Program-made: the position numbers and the translations under genes
Shown here: positions 26,836 to 35,894 of the stretch, piece after piece
Position numbering within the stretch: position 1 is the first letter of the stretch
Layout: each line of letters begins with the position of its first letter
Notes under the pieces: generated by a model
The model's input: the letters and a program-made list of their open reading frames with translations, nothing else
The model's database searches: none
Told to the model about the DNA's origin: nothing
From: Bacteroidales bacterium
Lineage (GTDB): Bacteria; Bacteroidota; Bacteroidia; Bacteroidales; NBLH01
DNA: 64,000 nt
Direction of reading: 5' to 3'
Assembly: GCA_016937695.1 (NCBI GenBank)
Contig: JAFGWC010000119.1
Span: forward strand, 24,096-88,095

Positions 26836-28197
26836 TTAAGAGAAATTAGAAAAAATAAAGTGAGCTATGCTTAAATAAATTAGCAAACCAGTAATATCAT
26901 TAACAGTTGTGATAAATGGCCCCGTTGCAAGCGCCGGATCAATATTAAATTTATCAAGAGCCAAAGGAACAAAAGTACCAAAAACTGAAGCAAAAACAAC
27001 AACGATTACTAACGAAACACTAACAGAAATTGATAAAACTATTGAATCATAAAACAAAAAGCTAAATATAAATATAAGTGCTGATAATATAATAGCATTA
27101 ATAAAAGCCACCGAAAGTTCTTTTAGCAATCTTTTAAATAAACTATCATAACCAATAGTATTACTTGCTAGTGCTTGAACTATAATAGAAGATGACTGAA
27201 CTCCAACATTACCGCCCATTGCGGCAATAAGTGGGATAAAAAATATCATAGATGCATATTGTGCAAGAGCACTTTCAAAATTACCAATTACCTGAGTATC
27301 AAACACTCCACCAACTAAGCCAATAAGCAACCAAGGCAGACGAGCTCGGGTTAATACCCAAACTCTATCTGTTGGTTCAACATCTTCAGTAATACCAGAA
27401 ACCATTTGATAATCTTTTTCGGCTTTTTCCTGAATTACTTCAATAACATCATCAATTGTAATTCTACCAATTAATCTACCAATACTATCTACAACAGGCA
27501 ATGATACTAAATCATATTTTCCTGCTATTATTGCTGCATCTTCAGCGGGCAAATCAGCTTTTACAGAAATTATTTCTTTATTGCTAATATCAGAAACTAA
27601 GGTTGAACTTTGAGAAACAATAAGCCTTTTTAAAGATAAAGTTCCTTTTAAAATATCATCATCATCAACAACATATACATAATACACTTCATCTACTTCC
27701 TGAGCTAATTTTCTAATTTCTTTTACACATGTTTCGACATCCCACTTTTCATTAACCATGATTAACTCTTTGGCCATTAAACCTCCGGCAGTATCTTCGT
27801 GGTAATTTAAAAGATCTACAATATCTCCTGCTTGTTCAACATCATTTATAAAAGAAAGCACTTCATCCTTTCTTTCTTCAGACATATCGCCAAGAATATC
27901 TGCAGCATCATCGGAATCCATGTGATCTATAAATTGCTTAGCAATTATATCACTTGGAAGTGAGTTTAAAAATTTAATTCTATCGTCTTCTTCTAGTTCA
28001 GCTAAAACATCAGCGGCTTTATCTCCATCTAATAATAGAAAAATAAACTTTGCTTCATCAATATTTAAGTCGTAATATATTTCAGCAATATCTGCAGCAT
28101 GTAATTTAGACATTAAATCAGTTACAGTTTTTTCATCCTGATTTGAAATAAGGTTCTTAAATTCTGCTATATATTCTTTAGTTAATTCGAAACGCAT
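26836..28197 (-). CDS. mgtE: MgtE-type magnesium transporter
   Basis: MgtE is a Mg2+-gated Mg2+ channel of the inner membrane. The 453-residue protein has the cytosolic N domain (about 1-130, LHAADIAEIYYDLNIDEAKF and MDSDDAADILGDMSEERKD), a pair of CBS domains to about 255, a plug helix and five C-terminal membrane segments. The pore motif near GPFITTVNDITGLLIYL (with the conserved Asp) is present. It is the last gene of a ksgA-NUDIX-mgtE operon, starting 51 bases after the NUDIX gene. Confidence 0.95.
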   Translation of the reverse strand: MRFELTKEYIAEFKNLISNQDEKTVTDLMSKLHAADIAEIYYDLNIDEAKFIFLLLDGDKAADVLAELEEDDRIKFLNSLPSDIIAKQFIDHMDSDDAADILGDMSEERKDEVLSFINDVEQAGDIVDLLNYHEDTAGGLMAKELIMVNEKWDVETCVKEIRKLAQEVDEVYYVYVVDDDDILKGTLSLKRLIVSQSSTLVSDISNKEIISVKADLPAEDAAIIAGKYDLVSLPVVDSIGRLIGRITIDDVIEVIQEKAEKDYQMVSGITEDVEPTDRVWVLTRARLPWLLIGLVGGVFDTQVIGNFESALAQYASMIFFIPLIAAMGGNVGVQSSSIIVQALASNTIGYDSLFKRLLKELSVAFINAIILSALIFIFSFLFYDSIVLSISVSVSLVIVVVFASVFGTFVPLALDKFNIDPALATGPFITTVNDITGLLIYLSIAHFIFSNFS

Positions 28198-28248
28198 TTA
28201 TTTATATATTTTTTAATAAGAATAAAAAGCTTTCTAAGTTCAAAATAC

Positions 28249-28797
28249 TTATTCGGAAAAGCTGATTCCTTCTTTAATAAATCTGTCAAAAATAAGCCAT
28301 GCTTTTGCTGAAAATTTTTTATTCCTGTCGTTTATAAGATTTTGAATATCAGACTTATTCATTAAAAATGTTTTTATCTCTTCTGAACTTTCATTTGCTA
28401 ATTGATTTATTGTGCCGCCTGCTTTAACAAAAACAATTGAAACTACTTCGTTAGTCATTCCAGCAGTATTATATAAATAAGGACTCACAGAAATTACTTT
28501 TTCAACATCTAAATTGGTTTCTTCTTTAAGTTCTCTTATTGCTGTTTCTTCGGGTTTTTCATTTCCATCAACTAATCCTGCTGGCAAACTCCATTCATAA
28601 TCATCAATTGCAACTCTAAATTCTTTTGTAACAACAATTTTATCATCAACAGTTGCAGCAACAATTACAGTTTTTCCACTGTTTGGTCTTTCTGCCGAAT
28701 ACCAAAAATCATTTTCACCATTTTGATTAATAAATTCCCGCGCCACAAAATTAAGATATTTTGATTTGCTTATAATCTTCTTTCCTAAAATTTTCAT
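28249..28797 (-). CDS. NUDIX hydrolase, ADP-ribose pyrophosphatase-like
   Basis: This 182-residue cytoplasmic enzyme cleaves a nucleoside diphosphate linked to another moiety. The NUDIX box runs GLVDGNEKPEETAIRELKEE, followed by TNL; only the usual final Gly is replaced, by Asn. The preceding EWSLPAGLVDG and the length resemble ADP-sugar pyrophosphatases. The substrate is unproven. It sits 25 bases after ksgA and 51 before mgtE in transcription order. Confidence 0.85.
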   Translation of the reverse strand: MKILGKKIISKSKYLNFVAREFINQNGENDFWYSAERPNSGKTVIVAATVDDKIVVTKEFRVAIDDYEWSLPAGLVDGNEKPEETAIRELKEETNLDVEKVISVSPYLYNTAGMTNEVVSIVFVKAGGTINQLANESSEEIKTFLMNKSDIQNLINDRNKKFSAKAWLIFDRFIKEGISFSE

Positions 28798-28822
28798 AAA
28801 TTGTAATAATTAAATTACACAA

Positions 28823-29602
28823 TTATATAATTTCACTGACTTGATTTGTTAATTTAATAAACTCATCTACAGATAGTTGCTCTGGTCTTTTTCTTAAAAA
28901 TTCAGAATTTAAACTATCTGTATCAACCATACTTTTTAAAGAGTTTCTAATTACTTTTCTTCTTTGATTAAAAGAAAGTTTAATGATTCTAAAAAATAAT
29001 TTTTCATCACAATCAATTTTAACTTTATTATTTCTAACAAGTCTAATTACTGATGATTTTACTTTTGGTGGTGGCGTAAAGTTTTCCGGTTCCAGAATAA
29101 GTAATGTTTCGATATTGTAATATGCTTGTAATAAAACGCTTAATATTCCATAAACTTTATTTCCGGGTTTTGAAACAACTCTATCGGCCACTTCTTTTTG
29201 AAACATGCCAACTAATTCATTTACTTTATCTTTATGATGATATACTTTAAATAATATTTGACTTGAAATATTATATGGGAAATTACCAATAATTCCTAAT
29301 TTCCCATTAAAGTCAGTTTCAATATCAATTTTAAGAAAATCTGCACTAATTAATTTATCAGAGATATTTGGAAAATGTTCAATTAAATAATCAACAGCCT
29401 CTTTATCAATTTCAACATAACTTGTTTTAATGTTTTTTTTCAATAAAAATTCGGTCAAAACTCCCATTCCCGGACCAATTTCTATTAATTCATTAAAATT
29501 ATCTATGTTTATACTATTAACTATTTGTTCTGCTATAATTTTATCATTTAAAAAATGCTGACCTAAGTATTTTTTTGGTTTTACTTTTTTTATTATCATC
29601 AA
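28823..29602 (-). CDS. ksgA: 16S rRNA dimethyladenosine transferase KsgA (RsmA)
   Basis: KsgA dimethylates two adjacent adenosines in the 3' hairpin of 16S rRNA during 30S maturation. The 259-residue protein starts with KPKKYLGQHFLND, then the SAM motif IEIGPGMGVLTEFLL, the catalytic GNFPYNISS (NLPY in most homologues, here NFPY), and KSSVIRLV with the C-terminal helical domain. Two ATG codons in tandem (MMIIKK) make the exact start uncertain by one residue. It heads the ksgA-NUDIX-mgtE operon. Confidence 0.95.
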   Translation of the reverse strand: MMIIKKVKPKKYLGQHFLNDKIIAEQIVNSINIDNFNELIEIGPGMGVLTEFLLKKNIKTSYVEIDKEAVDYLIEHFPNISDKLISADFLKIDIETDFNGKLGIIGNFPYNISSQILFKVYHHKDKVNELVGMFQKEVADRVVSKPGNKVYGILSVLLQAYYNIETLLILEPENFTPPPKVKSSVIRLVRNNKVKIDCDEKLFFRIIKLSFNQRRKVIRNSLKSMVDTDSLNSEFLRKRPEQLSVDEFIKLTNQVSEII

Positions 29603-29642
29603 TTGTTAAATTTTCAAAAAATATTTATCTCACAATTATAAT

Positions 29643-29658
29643 TTATCTTTAAAGATAA
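29643..29658. promoter_or_regulatory. 16-bp perfect palindrome in the ksgA/flippase divergent region
   Basis: TTATCTTTAAAGATAA is a perfect palindrome. It ends 9 bases before the -7 element at 29668 and so overlaps the -33 region of the plus-strand promoter, a position where a dimeric repressor could act. The ksgA start lies 41 bases on the other side. AT-rich sequence yields such palindromes by chance fairly often. Confidence 0.35.
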
Positions 29659-29667
29659 TTATAATAT

Positions 29668-29675
29668 TATATTTG
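29668..29675 (+). promoter_or_regulatory. -7 promoter element of the flippase-like gene
   Basis: TATATTTG fits TAnnTTTG and lies 46 bases before the TTG start at 29722. No clear -33 box is seen; the palindrome at 29643-29658 covers that region. Confidence 0.55.
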
Positions 29676-29721
29676 CAAATTAAATTATAAAAATTAAGAT
29701 AAAATAATATTAACAAGTTTT

Positions 29722-30819
29722 TTGAATATTTTGAAAGAGAAAATATATACTATATTAAAATTTGTACTTTTTTTAAGTAATCATATTTTAATTTTTTTGA
29801 AAGAAAATATCTATACAATAATAAAATTTGTATTTTTTTTAAGTATTGGGATATTAATTTTTTGGTGGGTTTATAAAGATCAAAATGTTGGTGGAATTGT
29901 TGATGCACTTAAAGAGGCAAATTATTTTTGGATTGGGGTTTCTCTTTTTTTATCAATTTTAAGCCATTTTAGCAGAGCAGTTAGATGGCAATTACTAATT
30001 GAATCTTTAGGACATAAAGTTAGAATAATAAACGTCTTTTTTGCTGTATTAGTAATGTACATTTCAAACATGGCAATACCTCGTTCGGGTGAAATAACAA
30101 GATGCAGTATTATTAAGAAATACGAAAAAGTATCATTATCAAAGCTTTTAGGAACAGTTGTAATTGAAAGAACCTTTGATTTTATAATGCTTTTTATTTT
30201 ACTTATTGTTGTTTTGTTAACTCAATATAATGTTGTTTTAGAATTTATACATAATAATCCAGGAGTTGAGCAAAAAGTATCATCTATTTTACAAATTAAA
30301 TATTTGATAGTTTTTTTAATTATAATAGCAATTACTTTAGCTAGTGCATATTTTTTTAGAAAAAAATTTAAAAAGAGTTTGATTTATATTAAAATTTCTG
30401 AATTAGCTAAAAACTTCATTTCAGGCATTGATACTGTTAGAAAAATGGATAAAAAATGGTCTTTTATTTTTCATTCTGTTTTTATATGGGTTATGTATTT
30501 TTCAATGATATATGTAACTTTTTGGAGTTTTAAATTTACTGAACATTTATCGTTATTGTCTGGATTAACAGTTTTTGTAATGGCAAGTTTTGGAATGGTA
30601 GCGCCTTCACCAGGAGGGATTGGAACATGGCATTTTATGACTATTGAAACTTTAGCTATTTATGGCATTGCAAAAATACCTGATGCAAATGCTTTTGCGC
30701 TTGCAGCTCATGGCGCAATGAATTTATTCCTTCTTATAGTTGGTGTAATTGCTTTGATTCTTCTTCCAGTTGTTAATAATAAGAGTACTAAAGTTGTTGA
30801 AACAAAGCAAGTATTTTAA
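29722..30819 (+). CDS. Flippase-like membrane protein (LPG synthase TM / UPF0104 family)
   Basis: This 365-residue integral membrane protein has eight or more hydrophobic segments and the family motifs HFSRAVRWQLLIESLGHK, SNMAIPRSGEITRCSIIKKYE and FGMVAPSPGGIGTWHFMTIE. Relatives include the membrane part of lysylphosphatidylglycerol synthase and AglD-type proteins, thought to move or modify lipid-linked substrates. There is no ATG near the start. TTG codons at 29722, 29731 and 29797 are candidates, and the first 50 residues carry a 22-residue tandem duplication that may have created the extra N-terminus. It overlaps the next, related gene. Confidence 0.8.
   Translation: MNILKEKIYTILKFVLFLSNHILIFLKENIYTIIKFVFFLSIGILIFWWVYKDQNVGGIVDALKEANYFWIGVSLFLSILSHFSRAVRWQLLIESLGHKVRIINVFFAVLVMYISNMAIPRSGEITRCSIIKKYEKVSLSKLLGTVVIERTFDFIMLFILLIVVLLTQYNVVLEFIHNNPGVEQKVSSILQIKYLIVFLIIIAITLASAYFFRKKFKKSLIYIKISELAKNFISGIDTVRKMDKKWSFIFHSVFIWVMYFSMIYVTFWSFKFTEHLSLLSGLTVFVMASFGMVAPSPGGIGTWHFMTIETLAIYGIAKIPDANAFALAAHGAMNLFLLIVGVIALILLPVVNNKSTKVVETKQVF
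29731..29862 (+). repeat. 66-bp tandem duplication at the 5' end of the flippase gene
   Basis: Positions 29731-29796 and 29797-29862 are consecutive 66-base copies that differ by scattered substitutions. They encode LKEKIYTILKFVLFLSNH and LKENIYTIIKFVFFLSIG, each followed by ILIF, with 17 of 22 residues identical. Length is a multiple of three, so the frame is kept. The number of differences suggests it is not brand new. Confidence 0.9.
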
Positions 30820-31771
30820 AAATAATAAAAAGCATTTATTATTTTTAAAACTGATAATTGTATTAATAAGCTATAGTTATATAGCATATAAATTACTAGA
30901 ATACAGCAACTTATGGAATAAATTCAGTACTGAATTTGATATAAATACTGCTAAATATAACATCTTATTATCAGCCTTTTTGTTAATGCCTTTAAATTGG
31001 TTATTAGAATCGACTAAATGGAAAATTCTTTTAACAGATATTGAAAAAATATCAATTATAAAATCTTTAAAATCAATTTTTGTTGGTTTAAGTTTTGCAA
31101 TAATAACACCAAATAGAATAGGTGAATTTGTTGGAAGACCTGTTTTATTAAAAAAAGAAAACAGAATTTCTGCAAGTTTAGCAACTTTTGTTGGAAGCCT
31201 AAGTCAAACAATAATTACTTTAAGCTTGGGAATTTTAGCTTTAATTTTATTTTTCAGAAGTTCTTCAGCGATATTTATATCAAAAAATCAGTACATAATA
31301 TTTATTATATTTTCAATATTGCTTCTTATCTTAATAAGTTTAATATTTTTTAAACCTAAAATTTGGAAATACTTAACATCGAAAATAAATTTATTGAAAA
31401 AATGGGCATATAAATTCGACTTCGCAAGTAACTATAAATCAACAGTATTAATAAAAGTATTATCATTAAGTTTATTAAGATATTTTGTTTTCTTTTCTCA
31501 GTTTTTTTTATTGTTGAAATTTTTTGGAGTAGAAATTAGCATCACCGAAGCATTTATTTCAATAGCTTTAAATTATCTTTTTCTATTTGCAATTCCATCA
31601 TTTGCTTTAGCAGAAATTGGGATTAGAGGTTCTGTTGCGATATTTTTTATAGGAATTTTCATCAATAATGATTTAGCGATACTAATTTCGTCGATTAGTT
31701 TATGGATTATCAATCTTGCTTTACCAGCTATTATTGGAAGTATTTATTTGGTAAAAAGAAAGTTCTATTAA
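30770..31771 (+). CDS. Second flippase-like membrane protein (LPG synthase TM family)
   Basis: This is a membrane protein of up to 333 residues with about eight hydrophobic segments. It shares family features with the previous gene: LNWLLESTKWKILL, FAIITPNRIGEFVGRP and ALAEIGIRGSVAIFF take the places of the RWQLL, IPRSGE and PGGIG motifs. The longest reading uses TTG at 30770 and overlaps the previous gene by 50 bases; TTG at 30797 is equally possible. The overlap implies translational coupling. The two proteins may act as a pair, one perhaps for each substrate, but the substrate is unknown. Confidence 0.75.
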   Translation: MLIIRVLKLLKQSKYFKNNKKHLLFLKLIIVLISYSYIAYKLLEYSNLWNKFSTEFDINTAKYNILLSAFLLMPLNWLLESTKWKILLTDIEKISIIKSLKSIFVGLSFAIITPNRIGEFVGRPVLLKKENRISASLATFVGSLSQTIITLSLGILALILFFRSSSAIFISKNQYIIFIIFSILLLILISLIFFKPKIWKYLTSKINLLKKWAYKFDFASNYKSTVLIKVLSLSLLRYFVFFSQFFLLLKFFGVEISITEAFISIALNYLFLFAIPSFALAEIGIRGSVAIFFIGIFINNDLAILISSISLWIINLALPAIIGSIYLVKRKFY

Positions 31772-31821
31772 TACAATAAATTTTACTTGGAATGTCAAAT
31801 AGGAGTTTTAAGTATTTTTTT

Positions 31822-31829
31822 TAAATTTG
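31822..31829 (+). promoter_or_regulatory. -7 promoter element of the lipoprotein gene
   Basis: TAAATTTG fits TAnnTTTG and lies 39 bases before the ATG at 31869. No matching -33 box was seen at the usual distance. Confidence 0.5.
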
Positions 31830-31868
31830 TTTTTTATCATTACGTAATATTAAATAAAATCAATCTAC

Positions 31869-32579
31869 ATGAAAAAATTATTTTTACTAAGTTTTATTGC
31901 AATATTTATTTTCGCTTGTAATAATTCAACAACCGATGAAAATTCAGAAAATAACGACCAACAGTCTGATAATAAAGATTCTAACATTTCAGGTAATAAT
32001 TCTTTTGTAGAATATCCTTTTGAATCTGGAATTATAGAATTTAAGAATGAAATAATGGGCGCAAGCGCAAATATGACCTTATATTTTAAAGACCATGGCA
32101 AAATTGAGTGCACAGTTTCTGAAACAGAAATGATGGGCACAAAAATGACTGTTAGAAGTATTGTAAAAGATGGATATTTTTATACATTGTCGATGGAACA
32201 AAAAATGGGATCTAAATTTAAAGTCGATGCTGAAGTTGATAACGAAAATGTTAGTATGCACACATTTCAAGAAAAATATTTAGCAGAAGTTGGCGGCAAA
32301 AAAGAAGGAACTGAAAAAATTCTAGACAAAGAATGTCAGGTATATAGTTTTGCTCAAGATGGCGTTACATATAAAATTTGGGTTTGGAAAAATCTTATTA
32401 TGAAAATGCTTGGCGAACAAAATGGAATGCAAATGTTAAAAGAAGCAACTAAAATAGAAGAAACCAGCAGTTTCCCTGATGGAATTTTCGATATTCCTTC
32501 TGATTTTAATATTACTGAAGAAAAAGATATGAATACAGAATCTGATGATGATTTTACAGATGAGAATGCTGAAGGTTAA
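31869..32579 (+). CDS. Lipoprotein of unknown function
   Basis: This 236-residue protein has a lipoprotein signal with a lipobox FIFAC, so Cys17 should be acylated. An Asn/Asp/Ser-rich linker (about 18-45) follows, then a beta-rich domain with YPFESGIIEFKNEIMGASAN, FQEKYLAEVGGKKEGTEKIL and YKIWVWKNLIMKMLG. The C-terminal 20 residues are strongly acidic. The domain resembles LolA-like or DUF4412-like folds of Bacteroidota, a tentative match. It ends 3 bases before the glycosyltransferase gene, so the two are probably co-transcribed. Confidence 0.7.
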   Translation: MKKLFLLSFIAIFIFACNNSTTDENSENNDQQSDNKDSNISGNNSFVEYPFESGIIEFKNEIMGASANMTLYFKDHGKIECTVSETEMMGTKMTVRSIVKDGYFYTLSMEQKMGSKFKVDAEVDNENVSMHTFQEKYLAEVGGKKEGTEKILDKECQVYSFAQDGVTYKIWVWKNLIMKMLGEQNGMQMLKEATKIEETSSFPDGIFDIPSDFNITEEKDMNTESDDDFTDENAEG

Positions 32580-32582
32580 TAT

Positions 32583-33698
32583 ATGATTTACTATTTCATA
32601 ATAGCTTCATTTTTAGCTATTTGTTATTTTTATTTCATTATTATTCTTATAAAAGCATGGAATAAAACACAAGAATATCAAAAGGGCTGGACGAACCCTT
32701 TTGATATTTTAATAAGTGTTATAATTGCAGCAAGAAATGAAGAAGAAAACATAATACTTTTATTAAAATCTATTGAATATCAAGATTTTAACAAAAACAA
32801 TTATGAAGTAATTATAATTGATGATTTTTCGACAGATAATACATATAATTTAGTTGAAAAATTTTGTGAAAATAAAAGCAACTTCAATATTTATAAACTT
32901 ACCGATAATTTTGGTAAAAAAAATGCCATCATAAAAGCAATTAATCTTTCAAAAGGTAATTTAATTGTAACAACAGATGCAGACTGTATAGTTAACGAAA
33001 CTTGGCTTAGTACAATTGCAGGTTTTTATAAGAAATTTAAACCTAAAATGATAATTTCACCAGTTTTGCTTAATACTACAAATAAATTCAGTAAAATTCA
33101 GGCTCTTGATTTTTTGTCGTTAATTAGTTCAGCAGCTGCAACTTGCGGAATAAACAAAGCTATTTTGGCAAATGGAGCTAATTTAATTTATGAAAAAAGT
33201 GTTTTTTACGAGTTTAATAATCCTTTAAATGAATCTGTAAGTTCCGGCGATGATATTTTTCTTTTATTAAATATCAAAAAAAAATATCCAGCCAAAATTC
33301 TTTTTTTGAAATCGAATGATGCAGTTGTTAAAACAAAAGCTAAAAAAAATTTAAAAAGTTTTTTATCACAACGAAAACGTTGGGCTTCAAAAAGCAAAAG
33401 TTATAATGATAGAGATATTATTTCGGTTTCGATATTTGTTTTTTTTGTAAATCTGTTTCTATTTATAAATTTAGTGTTGATTTCAATAAATTTAAAATTC
33501 AGTATTGTTTTTTTTATATTTTTTGGAGTTAAAACGCTTGTTGATTTTATTTTTTTATACAAAACAAGCAGCTTTTTTAAGCAGAAAAAATTATTATGGT
33601 TTATAATTCCTACAGAAATTTTTAATGTCGTAATAATTCCTTTTTTAGCAATTTCAGGAATATTTGGGAAGACATTTTGGAAAGGGCGTAAAATATAA
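32583..33698 (+). CDS. Membrane-bound processive-type family 2 glycosyltransferase
   Basis: This 371-residue protein has an N-terminal membrane segment (1-23) and a GT-A domain with ISVIIAARNEEENIILLLKS, IIIDDFSTDNTYNLVE and the metal-binding TTDADC. LSQRKRWASKS near residue 265 gives the QxxRW motif, and three C-terminal membrane segments follow. This layout is common to enzymes that elongate or export polymers or transfer sugars to lipids. It lies 3 bases after the lipoprotein gene. The sugar is unknown. With the two flippase-like genes upstream, it could form a glycolipid pathway. Confidence 0.85.
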   Translation: MIYYFIIASFLAICYFYFIIILIKAWNKTQEYQKGWTNPFDILISVIIAARNEEENIILLLKSIEYQDFNKNNYEVIIIDDFSTDNTYNLVEKFCENKSNFNIYKLTDNFGKKNAIIKAINLSKGNLIVTTDADCIVNETWLSTIAGFYKKFKPKMIISPVLLNTTNKFSKIQALDFLSLISSAAATCGINKAILANGANLIYEKSVFYEFNNPLNESVSSGDDIFLLLNIKKKYPAKILFLKSNDAVVKTKAKKNLKSFLSQRKRWASKSKSYNDRDIISVSIFVFFVNLFLFINLVLISINLKFSIVFFIFFGVKTLVDFIFLYKTSSFFKQKKLLWFIIPTEIFNVVIIPFLAISGIFGKTFWKGRKI

Positions 33699-33699
33699 G

Positions 33700-35040
33700 C
33701 TAAAACAAAAACAAACCTGTTGCATAAATAAAAAATCCTATTATCATTAAAAACAAAGTATACGGAATTAATTCTTTAGCTTTTAATCCGGTAATTCCAA
33801 GTAAAGGCAATGCCCAAAATGGTTGCAGCATATTTGTTAATTCATCGCCATAAGCAAGAGCCATAACTGCTTTAGAAATCGGAACTCCTAATTGTTGAGC
33901 GGCATCTACAATTATTGGTCCTTGAACAGCCCATTGTCCACCGCCGCTAGGAACGAAAATATTAACAATTCCGGCACTAATCAATGTATAAATAGGAAAA
34001 GTAGTTGCAGTAGAAATATCAATAAAAAAATCGGTAAAAATTAAGGTTAAACCGGAATATTTCATTATTCCCATAATTCCGGCATAAAGAGGAAATTGAA
34101 TTAATATGCCTGAACTGCCAACAATAGCTTTATTTACAGCATTTACAAAATTTGAAATATTTCCGTGAAGCAATAATCCAAAACCAAATAAAACAAAATT
34201 GATATAATTGAGATTTAAAAAGCCAATACCATAAGAATTTAAACCTTTATAAAATGCAATAAAAATAAAAATAAACGCAAAAAATCCTGTAAAAATTCTA
34301 GAATAATCAAGCCTTTCAGCACCATCAATTATAATATTTTTGATTTCATTTTTTTTTATAATATTGCGCAATTCAACTTTAGCGTTAACCGATTGTTTTG
34401 CAAGCAGATATATGCTAAGTGGCAAAATAATTAAAACAGCAATTGAGATAGTAATATTCATATTAGATAAAATAGTTTGATCAAGCAAAATTTGTCCTAT
34501 TTTATCAAATAAAAAATGATCTTTTTCGGCAATTTTTAAAGGTGCTGAGCCTGAAAATCCACCATGCCAAAACATTAATCCCGAATATCCTGCAGCTCCA
34601 ATTAATGGATAGTTAATTTTTAAATTATTTTGCTGAGCATATTCGCCCACTTTTCTTGCAAAAATAGCTCCGAATATTAAACCCAAACCCCAATTTAAAA
34701 AGCTTACCGATAATGTTAGAAATGTTACTATTAATGCAGCTTTTGGCGTTGAATTACAAAATTTTACAGCAAATTGTATTATTTTATTTACGCTTTTGCT
34801 TAGTGCTAAAACATGTCCTAAAACCAACATCAACATCATTTGCATAGTAAAAGCAAGCAATTCCCAAAACCCTTTCTCCCAAAAACCAAGAATATCGACA
34901 AAATAGCTTGTGTTACTTTGTCCATGATTTGTAAAGATTAATGAAAATAATATTGCCAGAAGAGTTAATATAAGTGCAATACTAAATGGAGATGGTAAAG
35001 ATTTTTTTAGAATAATAATTAATCGATTTGAAAATTGCAT
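33700..35040 (-). CDS. Short-chain fatty acid transporter, AtoE family
   Basis: This 446-residue inner-membrane carrier has about twelve hydrophobic segments. Family motifs are LNWGLGLIFGAIFARKVGEY, GAAGYSGLMFWHGGFSGSAPL, FVPSGGGQWAVQGPI and ALAYGDELTNMLQPFWALPL. AtoE of enteric bacteria takes up butyrate and similar acids; the precise substrate here is inferred. Its stop lies 1 base from that of the convergent glycosyltransferase gene, so the two 3' ends abut without a terminator. It is the last gene of a leftward run and starts 18 bases after the ABC permease. Confidence 0.9.
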   Translation of the reverse strand: MQFSNRLIIILKKSLPSPFSIALILTLLAILFSLIFTNHGQSNTSYFVDILGFWEKGFWELLAFTMQMMLMLVLGHVLALSKSVNKIIQFAVKFCNSTPKAALIVTFLTLSVSFLNWGLGLIFGAIFARKVGEYAQQNNLKINYPLIGAAGYSGLMFWHGGFSGSAPLKIAEKDHFLFDKIGQILLDQTILSNMNITISIAVLIILPLSIYLLAKQSVNAKVELRNIIKKNEIKNIIIDGAERLDYSRIFTGFFAFIFIFIAFYKGLNSYGIGFLNLNYINFVLFGFGLLLHGNISNFVNAVNKAIVGSSGILIQFPLYAGIMGIMKYSGLTLIFTDFFIDISTATTFPIYTLISAGIVNIFVPSGGGQWAVQGPIIVDAAQQLGVPISKAVMALAYGDELTNMLQPFWALPLLGITGLKAKELIPYTLFLMIIGFFIYATGLFLF

Positions 35041-35058
35041 TATAATAATTTTAATTTA

Positions 35059-35868
35059 TTATAAATCTTTATTTTTAATTATCTGATATGATAGTAAAAC
35101 AAAGATTATCAGATATATAAATGCTACAATCAAATTTGCATTAAAACTTAACTCGGTATTTAATTGTGTATTTTTCTCAATCATGAGTTTAATATTTTCA
35201 TCGGCAATTATTGTTGAAAGGCTTGTTGCAGGTGTTAAATTTGCAAAAACTTTTGCAGGTAAATAATTTGCAAAATTTAAAGAAAATATTGATAAATAAG
35301 CTCTTATGATTAATTCAAATATAAAATATCCAATAAAAACAACAATAGAAGCTCCTACACTTTTTACTAATAAACTAATTAATAAAGCAAATGTTAAATA
35401 GGCGATTGTCTGAATAAAAAAACTAAAAATATACTTTAATCCGGCGACATTAAAATTTATCGACAATCCTGTAAATGAAATTCCAATTATAATGGCGCTT
35501 ACGAAAAGTAATATTGTAACCAATAACGATATTAGTACAATTATTAATAATTTACCATAAAAAAATTCAGTTCTTGTTAAACCATCAATTATATTTTGCC
35601 TTAATGTTCTAAAATTAAACTCGTTTCCTAAAATTAAAATTACTACCAAGCTTAGTAATGGAAAAAACCAACTACTATAATAAGAAACTGATTGCCAGAC
35701 AGTTGGAAATCGCAAAAACGCCTTTAAATCAAATTGATCTATATTTAAATTAATTTGCGTACCAGCTAGCAGAAACAAAATATAAAACCCAATTGTTAAG
35801 CCAAATAATATTATAAATGTATTGTACGATAAAATTTTTAATAATTCAATTTTCAGCAATCTTTCCAT
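35059..35868 (-). CDS. ABC-2-type transporter permease
   Basis: This 269-residue membrane protein has six hydrophobic segments. The stretch GNEFNFRTLRQNIIDGLTRTEFFYGK between the second and third is typical of ABC-2 permeases (NlpC/YbhR-like and gliding or bacitracin-type). It follows its ATPase gene by 26 bases. The substrate is not known; sequence gives no further hint. Confidence 0.85.
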   Translation of the reverse strand: MERLLKIELLKILSYNTFIILFGLTIGFYILFLLAGTQINLNIDQFDLKAFLRFPTVWQSVSYYSSWFFPLLSLVVILILGNEFNFRTLRQNIIDGLTRTEFFYGKLLIIVLISLLVTILLFVSAIIIGISFTGLSINFNVAGLKYIFSFFIQTIAYLTFALLISLLVKSVGASIVVFIGYFIFELIIRAYLSIFSLNFANYLPAKVFANLTPATSLSTIIADENIKLMIEKNTQLNTELSFNANLIVAFIYLIIFVLLSYQIIKNKDL

Positions 35869-35894
35869 AAAAAGTTAATTATCAATTAATTAAA

